Assembly: GCA_963700775.1 (NCBI GenBank)
Contig: CAVOYU010000002.1
Location: 186,001 to 250,000, forward strand
Reading direction: 5' to 3'
DNA from: Thermohalobaculum sp963700775
GTDB lineage: Bacteria; Pseudomonadota; Alphaproteobacteria; Rhodobacterales; Rhodobacteraceae
DNA: 64,000 nucleotides
Part shown: positions 25,867 to 36,542 of the stretch, one piece after another
How the letters are laid out: every line of letters begins with the position of its first letter
Numbering within the stretch: the stretch's first letter is position 1
The notes under the pieces: model-generated
The model's database searches: none
What the model saw: the letters and a program-made list of their open reading frames with translations, nothing else
Told to the model about the DNA's origin: nothing
Translations under genes and position numbers: made by a program

Positions 25867-28800
25867 ATGGCCACGAGCTTCACAATCAACCGCACAGATC
25901 TCGAATTCATCCTGCAGCAGATCCAGATCGCGGAGGCGCATGCGAGCGGCACTCCTCTCGCCCAGGCAATCTCCGATGCGACCGGGATCACGCTGGCCGA
26001 CGCGGCGATTGCCCCGTTCGGCCTCCGCACGGTTGATGGCACCGACAACAACCTGCTGGCCGGGCAGTCCGATTTCGGCGCGGCGGATACGCTGTTCCCG
26101 CGCCTGCTCGACCCGGAGTTCCGCAACGACGCGGACGGCGATTCGATTGACTTCGACGGCCCTGACGGCGACGATCCGGTCGTCCAGGGCGACTATGCGA
26201 CCCCGCCGGGCGGCGATGTCGTCGACGCCGATCCCCGCACGATCTCGAACCTGGTGGTCAACCAGACCATCGACAATGACGCGGCCGTCGATGCCTGGTT
26301 CGCGAACCCGCTTTCACTGGCGGCCTTCCAGGAACGTTACGGCCCGGACGCGATTCCGGTTCGTCCCGGCGAAGGCGGTGGTCTGAACGAAATCGAGATC
26401 GACAACACCGATCTCGCCAACATTCCGAACCAGTCGCCCGACATCGGACTTTCGCCGAGCTTCAACGCCTGGATGACCTTCTTCGGCCAGTTCTTCGACC
26501 ACGGCCTCGACCTGGTGACCAAGGGCGGCTCGGGCAATGTCTACATTCCGCTCCAGCCCGATGATCCGCTGATCACTCACGGGCCGGACGGCGTCGCGGG
26601 CAGCGGCGACGAGGTGCCGCCCGAGATGGCGTTCATGGTGCTGACGCGCGGCACTGTGACCCTCGACGAGAACGGCGTCCCGCAGCACGAGAACACCACG
26701 ACTCCGTTCATCGACCAGAACCAGACCTACACCTCGCATGCCTCGCATCAGGTCTTCCTGCGCGAGTACACGCGCGTCGATCTGGGCGGCACGACCCCGG
26801 TGACGATCTCGACCGGCCGGCTGCTCGACGGCACCACCGACCATGTCGGCTCGCTCGCGAACTGGGCCGAGACCAAGGCCCAGGCGCTGGACATGCTCGG
26901 CATCGCCCTGACCGATCTCGACATCCACAACGTGCCGCTGCTGGCGACCGACCAGTACGGCAACTTCATCCCGGGCCCGAACGGCTATGCCCAGATGGTG
27001 ATGGAGCCAGTCGGGATGGATCCCAATCCGTGGCTTCTGGAAGGCAACCCCGACGGCAGCGTGACCACCGCGGGCGCGATGAAGACCAACCACCAGTTCG
27101 TGATCGATATCGCGCACCATGCGGCTCCGGGCGTTGGCCAGGTCGCCGATAGCAACGTCCTCGACTACAATGGCGATGGCGTCGTCGATGCGACCGACGT
27201 CGACGACGGCATCGCTGCCGGCGACCTTGTGGACGCCGACGGCAGCGGCATGATCGACATAGGCGACCTTGCCGACGTGAACCTCGATGGCGTCATCAAT
27301 GACGCCGATCTTGTCGCCGACGACCGCAATCCGCTCACCTATGACAGCGAAATGCTGGACTCGCATTTCCTCACCGGCGACGGGCGCGGCAACGAGAACA
27401 TCGCCCTGACCGCGGTGCACTCGGTGTTCCACGCCGAGCACAACCGGCTGGCGGAAGCCAACAAGCAGACCATTCTGGACTCCGGCGATCTCGATTTCCT
27501 CAACGAATGGCTGGCCGCTCCGGTGACCGAGTTCCCGGCTGACCAGACTGCCATCGACGCCCTGATCTGGAATGGCAACCGCCTGTTCCAGGCGGCCCGG
27601 TTCGTCACCGAGATGCAGTACCAGCATCTGGTGTTCGAGGAGTTCGCGCGCACGATCGCGCCCGGAATCGATCTCTTCCCCGGCAGTACCGACGCGCAGG
27701 TCGACCCCGACATCATCGCCGAGTTCGCCCATGCGGTGTACCGCTTCGGCCACTCGATGCTGACCGACACGGTCAACCGTCTCGACAGCAACCTGCAAAC
27801 GGTCGACGGCGGCGACCAGGTGTCTCTGGTCGAGGCGTTCCTCAACCCGCAGCTGTTCACCGCGAGCGGCGCCAGCATCGCTGAGGTGATCGGCAATATC
27901 GCACGCGGCACCTCGATGGATATCGGCAACGAGATCGACGAGTTCGTCGTGCCGCAGCTGCAGAACAACCTGCTGGGGCTGCCTCTCGACCTCGCGGCGC
28001 TCAACATCGCGCGCGGCCGCGACACCGGGGTCCCGTCCCTGAACGAAGCCCGGGCACAGCTCTACAATGACTTCGGGCTCCCCGATCTCATCCCCTATAC
28101 GAGCTGGCTCGATTTTGCCCAGCACCTCAAGAATCCGTCGTCGCTCATCAACTTCATCGCCGCCTATGGCACGCACGCGTCGATCACGGGTGTCGATACG
28201 CTGCAGGGCAAGCGGGATGCGGCGTGGCAGCTGGTGACCGACTACAGCAATGGCGTTGCCGACGCGGTCGAATTCCTGACCGGTGCCGGTGCCTATGCGG
28301 CCGATCTCGGCGGCCTCAACCTGGTCGATCTCTGGATCGGCGGCCTGGCCGAGGAGATCAACGAATTCGGCGGCATGCTCGGCTCGACCTTCAACTTCAT
28401 CTTCGAGTACCAGATCGAGCACCTGCAGACCGGTGACAGGCTGTACTACCTGGCGCGGACCGACGGGCTGAATCTGCTGAACCAGCTCGAGCCGAATACG
28501 TTCTCCGACCTGGTGATGCGCAACTCGACGCTCGGCGATGACTTCGCGCCCCACCTGAACAGCCTGATCTTCACCACGCCCGACCTGATCCTCGAGCTCG
28601 ATCCGGGCATCGCCCAGCAGGACTACAATCCCGCCAACGGGGCCACCCAGGCGGATGGCGGGTTCGATCCGGTGCACGACAATGCGTTCCTGCAGCTGAT
28701 CGATCCGAAGGTCGTGCGCGTCACCGGCACCGTCGAACGGCGGACGGATCACTTCGAGGGCGGCCTGTTGAAGTTCAGCGGCGGCGAGCATGTCGTGCTC

Positions 28801-29433
28801 GGCGGCACCGAAGGCGACGACGCCCTGTACGGCGACAAGGGCATCGACACCCTCTGGGGCGATGGCGGCAACGACTACCTCAACGCCGGCATGGAGTCGG
28901 ACAGCGTGTTCGGCGGCGCGGGCAACGACATCATCGAGGATCCCTTCGGAGATGACGTGCTCCGCGGCGAGGACGGCAACGACGTCATCAGCGCCGGCTC
29001 GGGCCTCGATCTGGTCTTCGGCGGCGCCGGAATCGACGCGCTGATCGCCGGTCAGGACGACAAGGAGATGTTCGGCGACGACGGCAACGACTTCCTCCTC
29101 GGCGGCAGCGGCAGCGATGCCCTGGACGGCGGCGAGGGCGACGATTGGATCGAAGGCGCCGCTGGCAACGACGGCATCGGCGGCGACAACAACCCCGGGG
29201 TGGTCTTCGCGAACCAGATCGTGGGCCACGACGTCCTTTGGGGTCAGGGCGGCGACAACGACTACCACATGGAGATGGGCGACGACATTGCCCTGTCCAG
29301 CGTCGGGGTCGATCTGTTCGAGGGCTTCTTCGGCTTCGACTGGGCGATTGCGCAAATACGATCCGACCGGCGTCGACTTCGACTTCAATCTCCCGGTTGC
29401 CCTTGCGGTGGTTCCAGACGTTCTCCTCCGTGA
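25867..29433 (+). CDS. Open N-terminal segment of the giant protein: heme peroxidase domain plus RTX block
   Basis: This uninterrupted 1,188-codon part holds the complete catalytic domain. Distal motif FFGQFFDHGLD gives Asp211 (heme ester in mammalian peroxidases) and distal His212. GDGRGNENIALTAVH supplies the catalytic Arg507 and the heme-linked Glu510; myeloperoxidase Met243 is Asn here. Proximal His629 lies in VYRFGHSM, and NIARGRDTGVPS is the conserved Arg motif. An EF-hand-like insertion with DxDxDG loops lies at about residues 433-475, just before the Arg motif. RTX repeats follow from about residue 975. The last 27 codons after 29353 are out of frame. If translated alone, it would make an enzyme lacking the C-terminal export signal. 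Confidence 0.85.
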   Translation: MATSFTINRTDLEFILQQIQIAEAHASGTPLAQAISDATGITLADAAIAPFGLRTVDGTDNNLLAGQSDFGAADTLFPRLLDPEFRNDADGDSIDFDGPDGDDPVVQGDYATPPGGDVVDADPRTISNLVVNQTIDNDAAVDAWFANPLSLAAFQERYGPDAIPVRPGEGGGLNEIEIDNTDLANIPNQSPDIGLSPSFNAWMTFFGQFFDHGLDLVTKGGSGNVYIPLQPDDPLITHGPDGVAGSGDEVPPEMAFMVLTRGTVTLDENGVPQHENTTTPFIDQNQTYTSHASHQVFLREYTRVDLGGTTPVTISTGRLLDGTTDHVGSLANWAETKAQALDMLGIALTDLDIHNVPLLATDQYGNFIPGPNGYAQMVMEPVGMDPNPWLLEGNPDGSVTTAGAMKTNHQFVIDIAHHAAPGVGQVADSNVLDYNGDGVVDATDVDDGIAAGDLVDADGSGMIDIGDLADVNLDGVINDADLVADDRNPLTYDSEMLDSHFLTGDGRGNENIALTAVHSVFHAEHNRLAEANKQTILDSGDLDFLNEWLAAPVTEFPADQTAIDALIWNGNRLFQAARFVTEMQYQHLVFEEFARTIAPGIDLFPGSTDAQVDPDIIAEFAHAVYRFGHSMLTDTVNRLDSNLQTVDGGDQVSLVEAFLNPQLFTASGASIAEVIGNIARGTSMDIGNEIDEFVVPQLQNNLLGLPLDLAALNIARGRDTGVPSLNEARAQLYNDFGLPDLIPYTSWLDFAQHLKNPSSLINFIAAYGTHASITGVDTLQGKRDAAWQLVTDYSNGVADAVEFLTGAGAYAADLGGLNLVDLWIGGLAEEINEFGGMLGSTFNFIFEYQIEHLQTGDRLYYLARTDGLNLLNQLEPNTFSDLVMRNSTLGDDFAPHLNSLIFTTPDLILELDPGIAQQDYNPANGATQADGGFDPVHDNAFLQLIDPKVVRVTGTVERRTDHFEGGLLKFSGGEHVVLGGTEGDDALYGDKGIDTLWGDGGNDYLNAGMESDSVFGGAGNDIIEDPFGDDVLRGEDGNDVISAGSGLDLVFGGAGIDALIAGQDDKEMFGDDGNDFLLGGSGSDALDGGEGDDWIEGAAGNDGIGGDNNPGVVFANQIVGHDVLWGQGGDNDYHMEMGDDIALSSVGVDLFEGFFGFDWAIAQIRSDRRRLRLQSPGCPCGGSRRSPP

Positions 29434-31391
29434 CCGGTTCAGCTTCGTGGAAGCGGCCTCGGGCTGGGTCCACAACGACACCATCACCGGTGACGATCGC
29501 GGCCACGTGGCCGGGGTCAGCGTTCCGGACGTGGTGCCGACGCCGGACTTCCTCAATGACGTCCTGGACCAGGCGGGAATCGACCGGATCGCGGGCTTGC
29601 GCGAGTTCCTTGGCGGAACCACCGCCGGTCAGCCGATCCTGGGCCTCGAGACCCTGTTCGGCGCGGGCGCGACCAGCTTCCGTGACGGCAACATCCTCAT
29701 GGGCGGCGACGGCAGCGACATGCTGGCGGGCCGCGGCGGCTTCGACATCCTCGATGGCGACGCCTGGCTGAACGTGCGGATCAGGATCGATATGGGTTTC
29801 GGCGTCTTCTACACCGCCGAATCCATGAACACCGACACGCTGGTCGCCGGCGCCCAGGCGGGCAAGGTCTACGATGAAGCCGGCGTGGAGCAGTTCGGCG
29901 GCAGGACGCTGACCTCCCTGCTGCTCGACCGGACGATCACGCCGGATCAGCTGAGCATCGTGCGCGAGATCCTCTTCGACGAGGCGCCGGAGCTCGACGT
30001 CGATACGGCCACCTTCCAGGGCAATCGTGCCGAGTACGAGATCGAGGGCATCACCGACACGCGTGACGCGGCCGGCAACATCATCTCGAGCACTGGCACG
30101 GCGCAGGACGTCGATGGCGACGGCTTCATCCGGGTGATGGACCTGGACGACGGCGTCACGCCGGCGCCCGGCGTGGCCTTGAGCCGCGGCCTGCTGGTCG
30201 ACGATACCGATCTACTCCGCAACATCGAGCGGATCCAGTTCGCAGACGAATTGCTGGTCATTGAAGCGAACAACACGCCGGCAACGGGTACCGTGACGAT
30301 CGTCGACGACACCCAGTTTGCGATCGGTCCTGACAATGTCGTCACGCCCCTCGTGGGCCAGGTGCTGACGGCCGTGGCGAATCTGGTCGATCCGGATGGT
30401 CTCACCAACGTCGATCCGGTCACCGGGCTTCCGGCGGGCGGAACCTTCCGGTGGGAAACCCAGCGCAGCGACGTGCCCGGTTGGACTCCGGTCACCACCG
30501 GGCCGACCTTCACGGTCACCGTCGAGGAGGTCGGCCTGATGATCCGCGCGGTCGCGGTGTTCCAGGACGACGCGGGCGTGCCCGAGGAGGTCGCCTCGGC
30601 CGGTACCGACAACGTGACGGAGATCTTCTCCGTCGCCGAGAATAGCGCCACCGACGTTCTGCCCATCCAGGCAGACGGCACATCGGACATTCCGTTCGAC
30701 CTCGACCTCGACCCGAACAGCCTCGGCAACAGCGGTTTCGGACCTCGCCGCCAATCCGATCGTGACGCCATTCCATGTGCTGGTCGACAGCGCCGGCGGG
30801 CGGTTCAAGATCGTGGGTGGCGTCGGCGCACAGCAGCTGGCGGTCGACAACGGTGGCCCGGTCGCGCTCGACTTCGAGGATCCGGCGAACCCGGATCATC
30901 GTTTCGAGATCGAAGTCCAGACCTATACCGACGATCCGGCCAACGGTGGTCTGCTGGTCACCACGCGTCAGTTCACCGTCGAGGTGACCGACGTCAGTCC
31001 GGAGGGCCCCGCGATCATCAGCGCGGCCGCCGTGTCGGTCGCCGAGAACCAAACCGCGGCGATTGACGTCGATGCGATCGACGACATCGACAGCGAAGGC
31101 GCAGGGCTGACCTACAGCTTCTCGACCAATGCTGGCGGAGGTGCCGACAACGCGCTGTTCTCGCTCGACCCGAGCACCGGCGTACTCACCTTCCTGGCGG
31201 CGCCGGACTTCGAGACGCCGGGTGATGCCAATGCGGACAACGACTACCAGGTCCAGGTCACTGTCACCGACTCGACCAGCCCGGGCGGCCTCACCGACAC
31301 CCAGGACATCACCGTCACCGTCACCGACGTGGGTGAGGGCGGTGCCCCGATGCTGGACCTTTCCGGAGCGGCTGCCGTCACGGTCATCGAC

Positions 31392-31900
31392 GACAGCTTC
31401 GTCGGCAACCAGAACCTCGAGGGCTTCACCTACCAGGACGCCTTCTTCGGCGGCACCGGTGCGGATGCCAATGGTATCTGGGTGAGCGCCGGCAACGGGA
31501 ACGAAGGCGCGCTGCACCTCGACCTCGGTGACAACAACGGTACCGATCGTCGTGAACATGAACGGTGCCTTCACAAAGCAGTTCAACCTCGCCCAGGCGG
31601 CCACGATCACCCTCAGCTTCGACTACCGCCTGCAGATGAGCGGTCCGACCGATGCCGGCGAGAACGGACAGGTTCGCGTTCGCATCGACGGCATCGCTCT
31701 GGGAACCGGCGGTCTCATCGACCAGGTTCAGGGAGCGCCCGGTAGCACGCCGAGTCACGACACGGAACTGGCAGACCTTCACGACTCAGGTCGCACTCAC
31801 GGCGGGCAACCACACCTTGGCGCTTGGCGGCCTCATGACCGGCAAGACGCACATCGAACGAGTTCGTCGATGTCGACTTCGACAATGTCAGCATCAACGT
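31392..31900 (+). repeat. Duplicated module, copy 1, in the peroxidase protein
   Basis: About 170 codons from VGNQNLEGFTYQDAFFGG to VDVDFDNVSI, matching copy 2 at 32616-33123 at a fixed offset of about 1,224 bases with roughly 80 percent identity. It looks like a beta-sandwich domain (LSFDYRLQMSGPTD and VRIDGIALGTGG segments). Three +1 breaks lie inside it. Confidence 0.75.
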
Positions 31901-32615
31901 CGCCGGCGGTGGAGCTCCGGGGAACGACTACGAGACCAACTATATGGAGGGCGGCGCTCCGGTCGCGATCGCGTCCGGTCCGGTCGTCACCGACGATGAC
32001 CCGGCGTTGTCGTCGGCGACGATCGTGCTGACAAATGCGCAGCCGGGCGACACTCTTGTCGCCGGGGTTCTTCCGGGTGGCATCAGCGCCAGTCTCGACA
32101 CCTCGGTTCCCGGCGAGATCACACTTTCGCTGACCGGCGTCGCCTTGCATGCTGACTACGAGGCTGCGATCCAGGGCGTCACCTTCGAGAACACGACGGG
32201 TGATCCCAATCCGGTTGGCGGCGCATCTCCGCGTATCGTCAATGTGTTCGTCAATGACGGCACTTCGAACAGCAATGTCGCCACGACGACGATCAACGTT
32301 ACCGATGTCAACATGCCGCCGGTGGCCAACGACGACGTCATCGTCACCAACATCGCGGGTGGCAGCCCGATCGTCGTTCCGGAATGGGCCTTGCTGGCCA
32401 ACGACATCGATCCGGACAGCGCGCTTGACATCACCGCAGTGAACAACCCCGTCGGCGTCGAGAATCTGTCCCTCGCGACAAATCCGGGCTCGGTTACCCT
32501 GACAGACACGGCTTCGGATGGCGGATCGTTCGACTATACCGCCAGCGATGGCGAGTTCTCGAACGTCGCATCCGTGACCGTCAGCAGCCAGACCGGGGCG
32601 GGAGAAAGCACCGTC

Positions 32616-33123
32616 GACGACTTTGTCGGCAATCAGAACCTCTCGGGCTTCGCGTACCAGGACGCCTTCTTCGGTGGCACCGGAACCCATGCCAGACGGA
32701 ATCTGGGCGAATGCCGGCAACGGTAACGAAGGTGCGTTGCACATCGACCTCGGCGGCGAAAACGGCGACGATGTCCTGAACATGAACGGTGCCTTCACCA
32801 AAGTGTTCAATCTCACCGAGGCCGCCATCGTCACCCTCAGCTTCGACTACCGCCTGCAGATGAGCGGCCCGACAGATGTCGGCGAGAACGGACAGGTTCG
32901 CGTCGAGCATCGACGGCACGGCTCTGGGAACCGGCGGGCTCGATCGACGAGGTTCAGGGTGCATCCGGCGATACGCCCAGTCTCGATACGGGATGGCAGA
33001 CGTTCACGACGCAAGTCGCGCTCGCGGCAGGAAGCCACACCCTCGCGCTCGGCGGCTTCATGACCGGCAAGACGACGTAGAACGAGTTTGCGGATGTCGA
33101 CTTCGACAACGTCGCCATCATCT
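32616..33123 (+). repeat. Duplicated module, copy 2, in the peroxidase protein
   Basis: Second copy of the beta-sandwich module, from VGNQNLSGFAYQDAFFGG to VDFDNVAI. Three +1 breaks (32694, 32908, 32942) and the in-frame TAG at 33078 lie within it. Between the copies is a Ca-dependent-adhesin-like stretch (31,930-32,600). Confidence 0.75.
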
Positions 33124-34697
33124 TGCCGTCCGGCGGCGTGCCGGCGCCCGGCGAAGACATCATGGCCGGCGCGGGCGACCAGATCATCGTCGGCGACAAC
33201 CTGGCCTCGGCGTTCAACGGCGGAGCGGGAGACGACGTCATCCTGACCGGCGGCGGAAACGACACCATCACCTGGAATGTCGGCGACGATCACGACATCG
33301 TCGACGGCGGCGCGGATGTGGATACGTTCACCGTGAACGGCGATGGAACGACCGAAACCTTCCGCATCTACACTCGTGCGGAGGCCGAGGCCGCGGGCAT
33401 GACTGGACTGGCCCCGGGTACCGAGATCGTCATCACCCGGAACGGGACCGACAATGCGTCGATCATCGCCGAGCTCGACAATGTCGAGGAGATCAACGTC
33501 AACACGTTGAACGTCTCGGCGAACGACGGCAATGGCGTTCCGAACGGTGGGGTGGCCGGCGGTGACACCGTCCAGATCATCGGCGACTTCAACACCACCA
33601 GCCTCGATTTCAGCACGGTCACCATCGAAGGCAGTGCCGGCGATGACACCGTCGACATTTCCGGGCTGACCTCAGAGCATCGCATTGTCTTCAACGGCAA
33701 TGGCGGCGCCGATGAGGTGGTCGGTGAACTTCGCCCGCAGGACGTGGTCGACTTCGAGGCCTCGGCCAGCGGCGATCCGATCGGCGAGCAGACGGCCGGA
33801 GCCGGAGACGCGTCCAGTGCGTCGTCCTCCACCATCGGCACCGACCTGGCCGACGTCATGTTGGGCGACGCGGGCGATGAGCTGCTCAGCGGTGCCGGCG
33901 GTGACGACCTGATCCTCGGCAATGACGGTGCTGACACCCTGCTTGGCGGTGCTGGCAACGACCATCTCCGGGGCGACGGCGGCGACGATGTTGCCTTCGG
34001 AGGCGAGGGCAATGACGATGTCTTCGGCGGCGACGGCGACGACATGCTGTTCGGCGACGCCGGCAACGACCGGATCTTCGGTGGCGACGGTGACGATGTC
34101 GCCAACGCCGGTGAGGGTGCCGACGCCGTGTTCGGCGGCGCCGGCGACGACCGGGTGCTCGCCAGCGTCAACGACGGCAACGACGTCTACTGGGGCGAGG
34201 ACGGCCAGGACACGCTCGACTATTCGGCGATCACTGCCGATCTGTCGGTCGATCTCGGCGCCGGTCCGCTGCAGCATGGCAGCGTTGCCAGTGCCGAGAC
34301 GGGGGTCGATGCGGTCTTCGGCTTCGAGAACGTCATCGGCGGCAGTGGCGACGACACGATCACCGCCAGCGACGCGGTGAACGTGATGGACGGCGGATCC
34401 GGCGACAACGTCTTTGTCTTCCGGTCCGTTGCCAGCGCCGACGGCGACGTCATCCGCGGCTTCAATCCGGGAGACAGGATCGACCTCTCGGGTATCGATG
34501 CCAACACCGGTGCTGCCGGTCACCAGGCCTTCACGCTGGTTGGCACCGGCATGAACACGGCCGGGAACGTGGTCGTCAGCTACGAGACGCGGGACGACGG
34601 CGAACACACGATCCTGACTGGCCATGTCGACGATGACGAAGTTGCCGACTTCACCATCGACCTGGTCGGAAACCAGACCTCGGTCGCCATCGGCTGA
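33123..34697 (+). CDS. Open C-terminal segment of the giant protein: RTX repeats and export region
   Basis: The final 524 codons, in the same frame as the preceding module but after the TAG at 33078. It has acidic calcium-binding repeats in two blocks (33,150-33,320 and 33,840-34,180), for example GGDGDDMLFGDAGNDRIFGG, then a C-terminal globular region (FGFENVIGGSGDD, then DRIDLSGIDAN) like peptidase-M10-type serralysin C domains. It ends VGNQTSVAIG, so the extreme C terminus differs from the DFVFV-type ends of the other RTX proteins. It is unlikely to be translated on its own; listed because it is an unbroken reading frame. Confidence 0.6.
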   Translation: MPSGGVPAPGEDIMAGAGDQIIVGDNLASAFNGGAGDDVILTGGGNDTITWNVGDDHDIVDGGADVDTFTVNGDGTTETFRIYTRAEAEAAGMTGLAPGTEIVITRNGTDNASIIAELDNVEEINVNTLNVSANDGNGVPNGGVAGGDTVQIIGDFNTTSLDFSTVTIEGSAGDDTVDISGLTSEHRIVFNGNGGADEVVGELRPQDVVDFEASASGDPIGEQTAGAGDASSASSSTIGTDLADVMLGDAGDELLSGAGGDDLILGNDGADTLLGGAGNDHLRGDGGDDVAFGGEGNDDVFGGDGDDMLFGDAGNDRIFGGDGDDVANAGEGADAVFGGAGDDRVLASVNDGNDVYWGEDGQDTLDYSAITADLSVDLGAGPLQHGSVASAETGVDAVFGFENVIGGSGDDTITASDAVNVMDGGSGDNVFVFRSVASADGDVIRGFNPGDRIDLSGIDANTGAAGHQAFTLVGTGMNTAGNVVVSYETRDDGEHTILTGHVDDDEVADFTIDLVGNQTSVAIG

Positions 34698-34705
34698 CAA
34701 ACCCT

Positions 34706-34734
34706 GAAGCAGAGGGGCAATGCCCCTCTGCTTC
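34706..34734 (+). terminator. Strong hairpin after the peroxidase gene
   Basis: Perfect 13-base arms GAAGCAGAGGGGC (34706-34718) and its complement (34722-34734) around the loop AAT. It starts nine bases after the stop codon. The following bases are CCCTTCC, so it is pyrimidine rich but not a U tract. It separates the substrate gene from the exporter operon. Confidence 0.75.
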
Positions 34735-34778
34735 CCCTTCCTGTGTGCGTAGCGTGAGTAAAATTGGGGGCTGCTTCC

Positions 34779-36539
34779 ATGGGCCAACAGCGTAAGGCGA
34801 ATGGTTCACTAGCCAAAAATGTTTCAGAGCACATCGGCAACCACAAATCTCTTGGCCTGTTCGTCTTCTTTCTCTCCGGCGTGATCAATGTGCTGGCGCT
34901 CACGGGCGCCTTCTACATGCTCCAGATATACGACCGGGCTTTGACCAGCGGCAGCGTTCCCACCCTGCTCGCGCTGTCGGCCCTGGCGGTCGGGCTCTAT
35001 CTCTTCCAGGGGATGTTCGATGTCATCCGCTCGCAGACCCTGGTCAGGGTCGGCGCGCGGCTTGACGCCAAGCTCGCGCCGCTCGCCCACCGGGTGGTCA
35101 TCGAGATGCCGCGCTACGGATATTCGACGCACGAGGCTCTCGATCGCGGCCGCGACGTGGATACGCTGCGCGGGTTCGTCGCCAGCAATGCGCCCGTCGC
35201 GTTGTTCGACCTTCCCTGGATGCCGCTGTTCGTCGCCTTCGTCTACCTCCTGCATCCGCTTCTCGGCCTCCTGACGATCGCCGGCGCGCTGGTGCTGATC
35301 TGTCTGACGGTCACAACCGAGATCCTCACCCGGCGCGCCAATGTCGAGATGAATTGCGCAGCGACGCTCAGGGGGCGGCTGGCTGATTCCAACGCCCGGA
35401 ACTCGGACATCCTCCAAGCGATGGGCTTCGGCGACAGGGCCGTCGCACGATTCGAGAAAGCCAATGAGGCCCATCTCGCGCTGCACACGAAGACCAGCGA
35501 CGTCACCGGCACTTTCGGCGGGTTCTCCAAGATCTTGCGCATGATGCTTCAGTCTGCGCTGCTTGGGCTTGGCGCTTATCTGACGATCAACGGCGAGCTT
35601 ACCGCAGGCGCGATCATCGCCTGTTCGGTCGCGGCGGCCCGCGCGCTGGCGCCGATCGACATGACGATCGCGAACTGGAAGGGAATCGTCGCGGCCCGGC
35701 GCGCCCATTCGCGAATTGCGGACACCCTCGCGGCGCTCAGTGACCAGAGCGAGTTGCTGGATCTCGAGCCTCCGAGCCACTCGCTCAAGGTCGAGAACGT
35801 GACCGTTGTCGCGCCCGGCACCGGAGCGGTCATCCTGAGCGAGGTTCGCTTCGAGCTGGAAGCCGGACAGGCGCTCGGATTGATCGGCCCGAGCGGCGGC
35901 GGGAAGACCTCGCTCGCCAAGGCGCTGGTGGGCGTCTGGCCGTTGCTCCGCGGCAATGTCCGTCTCGACGAGGCCGATCTTTGCCAATGGCGCACCGACG
36001 CGCTCGGCACCCATATCGGATACCTGCCGCAGGACGTCTCGCTGCTCGATGGGACCATTGCCGAGAACATCTCGCGCTTCGACCCCGATACCGATGCAAG
36101 CAAGATCGTCGCCGCGGCGAAGGCGGCTGGTGTCCATGACATGATCGTGCGCCTGAGCGACGGCTACCAGACCGAGCTCGGCCCGTCGGGAACCTCACTC
36201 TCGGCCGGACAGCGTCAGCGCATCGGCCTGGCGCGGGCGCTCTATGGCGATCCGTTCTTGGTGGTTCTCGACGAGCCCAACTCGAACCTCGACGGCGAGG
36301 GCGAGGCGGCCCTGACCGATGCTCTGCTCCGGGTGCGCGAGCGCGGCGGAATCGTCGTCGTCGTCGCGCATCGGCCGAGCGCCCTTGCGGCAGTCGATCT
36401 GGTCGGCGTGATCCAGGCCGGAAAGCTCATCTCGTTCGGCCCGAAGGACGAGATCATCAAGCCGCAGGTCAAGTTCTCGTCGCCAATGTCTTCTGGCGGA
36501 GGGGACTCCAGAACGGCTTCGATCTCGAAGGGAGCATAG
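34779..36539 (+). CDS. Type I secretion ABC transporter (PrtD/HlyB class, no C39 domain)
   Basis: A 586-residue inner-membrane exporter. Residues about 20-310 are the transmembrane domain with six segments, and residues 330-580 the ATPase: Walker A GPSGGGKTS, signature LSAGQRQRIGLARAL, Walker B VVLDEPNSNLD and the H loop His in VVAHRPSALAA. Its length and the absence of an N-terminal peptidase-like domain fit the PrtD type that exports proteases, lipases and RTX proteins. ATG 34779 with GGGGG eight bases before it is chosen over an upstream TTG. It is the first gene of the secretion operon and follows the giant RTX protein, its likely main cargo. Confidence 0.92.
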   Translation: MGQQRKANGSLAKNVSEHIGNHKSLGLFVFFLSGVINVLALTGAFYMLQIYDRALTSGSVPTLLALSALAVGLYLFQGMFDVIRSQTLVRVGARLDAKLAPLAHRVVIEMPRYGYSTHEALDRGRDVDTLRGFVASNAPVALFDLPWMPLFVAFVYLLHPLLGLLTIAGALVLICLTVTTEILTRRANVEMNCAATLRGRLADSNARNSDILQAMGFGDRAVARFEKANEAHLALHTKTSDVTGTFGGFSKILRMMLQSALLGLGAYLTINGELTAGAIIACSVAAARALAPIDMTIANWKGIVAARRAHSRIADTLAALSDQSELLDLEPPSHSLKVENVTVVAPGTGAVILSEVRFELEAGQALGLIGPSGGGKTSLAKALVGVWPLLRGNVRLDEADLCQWRTDALGTHIGYLPQDVSLLDGTIAENISRFDPDTDASKIVAAAKAAGVHDMIVRLSDGYQTELGPSGTSLSAGQRQRIGLARALYGDPFLVVLDEPNSNLDGEGEAALTDALLRVRERGGIVVVVAHRPSALAAVDLVGVIQAGKLISFGPKDEIIKPQVKFSSPMSSGGGDSRTASISKGA

Positions 36540-36542
36540 GTC

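Larger units (their letters stand above)
25867..34697 (+). pseudogene. Giant animal-heme-peroxidase/RTX secreted protein (MopA-like), frame broken eight times by +1 shifts
   Basis: Joined over the breaks this is about 2,940 residues. Order: heme peroxidase (about 150-900), RTX repeats (28,800-29,300), a linker, an Ig-like domain, a cadherin-like domain, two copies of a 170-residue module, and a final RTX block ending near 34,400. Breaks are at about 29353, 30737, 31548, 31765, 31856, 32694, 32908 and 32942, plus an in-frame TAG at 33078. Removing one base at each break restores conserved sequence. There is no signal peptide; the type I exporter follows directly. This is the architecture of the MopA-type heme peroxidases linked to Mn(II) oxidation in Aurantimonas and Erythrobacter. 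ATG 25867 is preceded by GGGAG. Whether the gene is truly broken or the sequence carries errors is open. Confidence 0.85.

Noticed and set aside
26314..29622. A very long minus-strand open frame opposite the peroxidase
   Set aside because: It is Val/Ala/Asp/Arg-rich with no domain, caused by repeated GC-rich codons of the RTX gene; the plus strand holds the catalytic residues.
29341..33123. Programmed +1 frameshifting in the peroxidase gene
   Set aside because: The break sites share no common slippery sequence and there are eight of them in one gene, so sequence error or decay is simpler.
25867..34697. CRISPR-like array from the regular repeats
   Set aside because: The periodicity is that of codons for RTX nonapeptides; no unique spacers or direct identical repeats exist.
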